9,310 bases of DNA, taken from contig DYMR01000071.1 in NCBI GenBank assembly GCA_020721485.1, positions 1 through 9,310 on the forward strand, written 5' to 3'. Shown piece after piece: positions 7,901 through 9,310 of the stretch. Below the pieces are notes generated by a model. It had not been told where the DNA came from. It saw only the letters and a list, made by a program, of their open reading frames with translations, and made no database searches. Position 1 is the stretch's first letter, and each line of letters opens with the position of its first letter. The translations under genes were made by a program, and so were the position numbers. This DNA comes from Halothiobacillus neapolitanus. Its GTDB lineage: Bacteria > Pseudomonadota > Gammaproteobacteria > Halothiobacillales > Halothiobacillaceae.

Positions 7901-8713
7901 CCTGAAGTCGCTCCTGCGCCCATGCCTGAGTCCATGCCTGTTCCGGTGGATGCGGCCTTTGCCGAGGCGCTCGCCGAGTTGCCGCGCGGCAATGTGTTCG
8001 GCACGGTCATGCATGATGTGCTCGAAGCCGCTGGCCGCACAGGATTCGGTGCGACGGCGACCGCGCTGAGCGACCCCACGACCGGCGCGGCGCTGCTGGC
8101 ACCGCAACTGCCGGCGGATGGTTCGGCGGGCAGCGTGGCGGTGTGGCAGCGCTGGATGCACACCCTGTTGACGACGCCGCTGGCTCTGCCCGCATCGTCC
8201 ATCGCACCGCCTCAGTCCTTGGCGCAACTGACGCGGGCGCGGGTGGAGCTGGAATTTTGGTTGCCGGTCGCCACGCTGGACATCGCTTGGTTGGATGCGG
8301 CGGTGCGCGCGGCGGTGTTTCCCGGCGCGCCGCGTCCCGCGCTCAGCCGTGAGCACCTGCACGGCGTGCTCAAAGGCTTTATGGATGTGGTGTTTGAAGC
8401 CGATGGGCGCTATTTCGTGCTGGATTACAAATCCAATGCGCTGGCCGAGTACGGTGCGCCCGCCTTGACCGAGGCGCTGCTCGGCCACCGCTACGATGTG
8501 CAACTGGTGATTTATCTGGCCGCCCTGCACCGCCATTTGGTGGATCGGCTGCCGGGCTACGACCCGGCGCAGCATTTGGGCGGGGCGCTGTATTGGTTCA
8601 CCCGAGGCATGGCGCATCCGGGAACGGGGCAATGCCTTGTTGCCCCGCCGCTGGCTTTGCTGGCCGAATTGGACGCTTGTTGGGATGGACTGCCTGCCGA
8701 GGAAGCCTCATGA
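4949..8713 (+). CDS. recB: RecB, exodeoxyribonuclease V beta subunit (helicase-nuclease)
   Basis: At 1254 residues (E. coli RecB has 1180) this is a complete RecB: the 3'-5' SF1A helicase and nuclease subunit of RecBCD, which processes double-strand breaks and degrades foreign linear DNA. Helicase motifs appear in order: Walker A ASAGTGKT (23-30, Lys29 as in E. coli), TTFTELA (57-63), TIHGWC (126-131), DEFQD (393-397), GDPKQ (427-431), DNFRST (459-464), SIHASKGLQFP (778-788) and YVALTRAE (846-853). The C-terminal nuclease keeps His1022, Asp1146, Asp1159 and Lys1161, with the E. coli spacing for the last three, plus Q1185 and Y1189. GGAG (4937-4940) lies eight bases before the ATG, which overlaps the previous stop. 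The extra length includes an 8-residue tandem duplication (574-589) and a Met/Pro-rich linker near 983-998. Nothing looks broken. recC is not beside it. Confidence 0.97.
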   Translation: MSPTHSSLDPLQFPFDGCQLIEASAGTGKTFTIAVLYLRAVLGHGMPARMPREILVTTFTELAADELKTRIHARLMQAARLFSGDEAPADSLMTRLLADFPAEQHPALADRLLAAADQMDDAAIHTIHGWCQRMLQEHAFLSGQPFSLTLSPDLRVWFDWAAQDYWRSHIYRLPDDALAPITEMLGNPEVMLQGLLRLVEHEAEPIHAGEAAPEFDETVSHWMASRAAVRVAEAEAKARWLSDRAAVIDAFTAIAGSLNGQVHKAPRAEIAAGNWQAMDAWLAGAPLAPAWLKLFCQLKVNKGAVPPDTAFQRAVLAWQARLADCRALTQSTVIALYRHAAQWLRARIATLKASARVAGFNDLLIALAQALHGAQGRVLAQTIAARYPLAMIDEFQDTDGLQLSLFDRVFGITQPPPSPVAVLVLIGDPKQLIYRFRNADIDSYLTARRAVRGIHTLKDNFRSTPLLVDAVNAVFQFAAPVDAGVFGGGAEIPFVPASAKGTPPRWTVHTADNGWTQPNPLRLLTLPYPDAGSVPNKGRWQHAMAEAVAAQIAQLLNATRTGQVGWAEDADPAQGLRPSQPQGLRPIQPQDIAILVSDRFEAQIIRRALQKVGVASVYQSDRRNLFHTTQAKDFWHWLNALAEPTRPDLLKIALATASCARQVQELDALRDEAKFSELVERMVGYRALWQRFGILAAVYQWLHDFEIPARLLADQTGEDGGARRLTNLLHLADWAQAEQQIRPGIEALRHRFAQALTDGEAEGELRLDQDEHLVQIMSIHASKGLQFPWVYLPFLSMMGAKESSKRGSAKVEALRLPQRGWVFDLGESLRADDRTAQIDEAVRKAYVALTRAESVCVLGAGLLRIGKAKILQPSRTALGRLWALNDGDPAEDPAVLGRYHEVLAGLANQPGIDLEWLTPSDALRFQPEPPVALAPARTAVARARTPWRMSSYSQIVADAGAAAPESGREAEWQEAEMASVSASMPEVAPAPMPESMPVPVDAAFAEALAELPRGNVFGTVMHDVLEAAGRTGFGATATALSDPTTGAALLAPQLPADGSAGSVAVWQRWMHTLLTTPLALPASSIAPPQSLAQLTRARVELEFWLPVATLDIAWLDAAVRAAVFPGAPRPALSREHLHGVLKGFMDVVFEADGRYFVLDYKSNALAEYGAPALTEALLGHRYDVQLVIYLAALHRHLVDRLPGYDPAQHLGGALYWFTRGMAHPGTGQCLVAPPLALLAELDACWDGLPAEEAS
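6668..6715 (+). repeat. 24-bp in-frame tandem duplication inside recB
   Basis: Two adjacent 24-base copies (6668-6691 and 6692-6715) agree at 20 of 24 positions. They encode QGLRPSQP and QGLRPIQP at residues 574-589. The second copy runs directly into QDIAILVSDR, which matches the (L)RP-x-DI-x-VLV segment of other RecB proteins, so the first copy looks like the extra one. Two of the four differences are silent third-base changes; the other two turn Ser into Ile. It lies in the helicase 2A/2B region, between motifs IV and V, and keeps the frame. Confidence 0.8.
7895..7940 (+). repeat. Short imperfect repeats in the recB interdomain linker
   Basis: The 9-base unit CCATGCCTG occurs three times (7896-7904, 7920-7928, 7932-7940), encoding SMPE, PMPE and SMPV at residues 983-998. 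It falls in the low-complexity stretch joining the helicase core to the nuclease domain, where RecB proteins have a flexible tether. The CCT proline codon here is uncommon in the surrounding gene, which fits recent slippage expansion. Confidence 0.6.
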
Positions 8714-9310
8714 CGAAAACTCGCCCCGCCGCCGCCCAAATGACGCTGTTTGACTCAAACGATGCCCCGTTAGCTGGTCAACCAGCCGCCCCGTTCAGCG
8801 AAGCGGATTTGCGCAGCCTGCTGGCGCAATGGACGGCGGCGGGTTGGTTGCGCCCGCTGGAGGCGCCCTTGGCCGAATGGCTTGCGCGGCAAATGCCGGA
8901 CTCGCCGCCGCTGGCGCGCTGGCTGGCGGTGTTGGCGAGCCATCAAGCCGGCGCGGGGCATGTCTGCCTGAATCTCGCGCAACTGTTCCAGCAGCCCGAC
9001 GCGCTGCTCAACCTGCCACCCGTTCGGCGGGGCACGCCCGAATCACTCACGCCGCGCCCTGCGTCCGAAGTCTGGGCGGAACTGGCGCGGCAGGATTGGC
9101 GCGCGGCACTCCTGGCGGAGCCCCGATTGGTCGCGCCGTCCGACACCGACCCCGGCTACGCGCTGTTCGTGTGGGATGGCGATTGCCTGTACCTGCGCCG
9201 TTTTTGGCGGTTGGAAACCCAATTGGCCGCCCGCCTGCGCGATCGCTTGGGTTGGCAGGCCGATCCGGCGACCGCGCCCACCGTGCGGCATTGGCTGACG
9301 CGTTTGTTCG
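8710..9310 (+). CDS. recD: RecD, exodeoxyribonuclease V alpha subunit (N-terminal part, cut by window end)
   Basis: This frame opens at ATG 8710, overlaps the recB stop as ATGA, and stays open for 200 codons to the window edge, so only the N-terminal domain is seen. RecD is the 5'-3' helicase of RecBCD and holds the nuclease in check. Recognisable family features are the LAVLASHQAGAGHVCLNL block (residues 76-93) and the YALFVWDGDCLYLRRFWRLE block (156-175). Both are typical of the RecD N-terminus that contacts RecB. The ATPase motifs would lie beyond the edge, so activity cannot be judged. GAGGA (8699-8703) lies six bases before the start. The first 30 or so residues are Ala/Pro-rich and contain a second Met at 11, a possible alternative start. 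Confidence 0.92.
   Translation, partial: MTKTRPAAAQMTLFDSNDAPLAGQPAAPFSEADLRSLLAQWTAAGWLRPLEAPLAEWLARQMPDSPPLARWLAVLASHQAGAGHVCLNLAQLFQQPDALLNLPPVRRGTPESLTPRPASEVWAELARQDWRAALLAEPRLVAPSDTDPGYALFVWDGDCLYLRRFWRLETQLAARLRDRLGWQADPATAPTVRHWLTRLF

Noticed and set aside
6698..8632. A 644-codon open frame on the minus strand opposite recB
   Set aside because: It is Arg/His/Gln-rich with no recognisable domain and lies fully antisense to conserved RecB motifs. GC-rich codon bias on the coding strand explains such long antisense frames.

Overview
This 9.3 kb window looks like ordinary chromosome from a GC-rich gammaproteobacterium. The evidence is an ampD-ampE pair in the classical order, recB followed by recD, and an RpfE/COG4255-type gene of the sort seen in Xanthomonas and other gammaproteobacteria. 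A Chromatiales-like or Halothiobacillus-like host is my guess from gene style only. I see no transposase, integrase, CRISPR array, tRNA or rRNA, so this is not an obvious mobile island.

Region 1 (1-245) has no convincing gene. It holds a strong intrinsic terminator (69-99) that probably ends a gene left of the window, a small AT-rich inverted repeat (143-161), and a good match to a sigma-54 -24/-12 promoter (191-205). The promoter match lies just before a gene for a putative outer-membrane beta-barrel protein (246-1310) with a CxxCxC motif at its predicted mature N-terminus.

Region 2 (1330-4479, minus strand) reads right to left as a four-gene operon. It runs ampD (cell-wall recycling amidase), ampE (inner-membrane protein), a histidine phosphatase of the phosphoglycerate mutase/CobC type, and an RpfE-like COG4255 protein. 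The last three are joined by ATGA stop/start overlaps, which suggests translational coupling. The operon converges on the outer-membrane gene with only 19 bases between them.

Region 3 (4563-9310, plus strand) diverges from ampD across an 83-base gap that must carry both promoters. It encodes a small carboxymuconolactone decarboxylase-family protein, then RecB, then the start of RecD, which runs off the right edge. These junctions are also ATGA overlaps. RecB carries all its helicase motifs and its nuclease residues. recC is not next to recB, where it often lies in related genomes; the CMD-family gene and then divergent ampD are there instead. RecB also has a 24-bp in-frame tandem duplication and a repetitive Met/Pro-rich linker.

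No clearly new system is visible. The points most worth a second look are the sigma-54-like promoter before the Cys-rich outer-membrane protein, the recB-recD operon without recC and led by a CMD-family gene, and the coupled phosphatase/RpfE-like pair behind ampDE.
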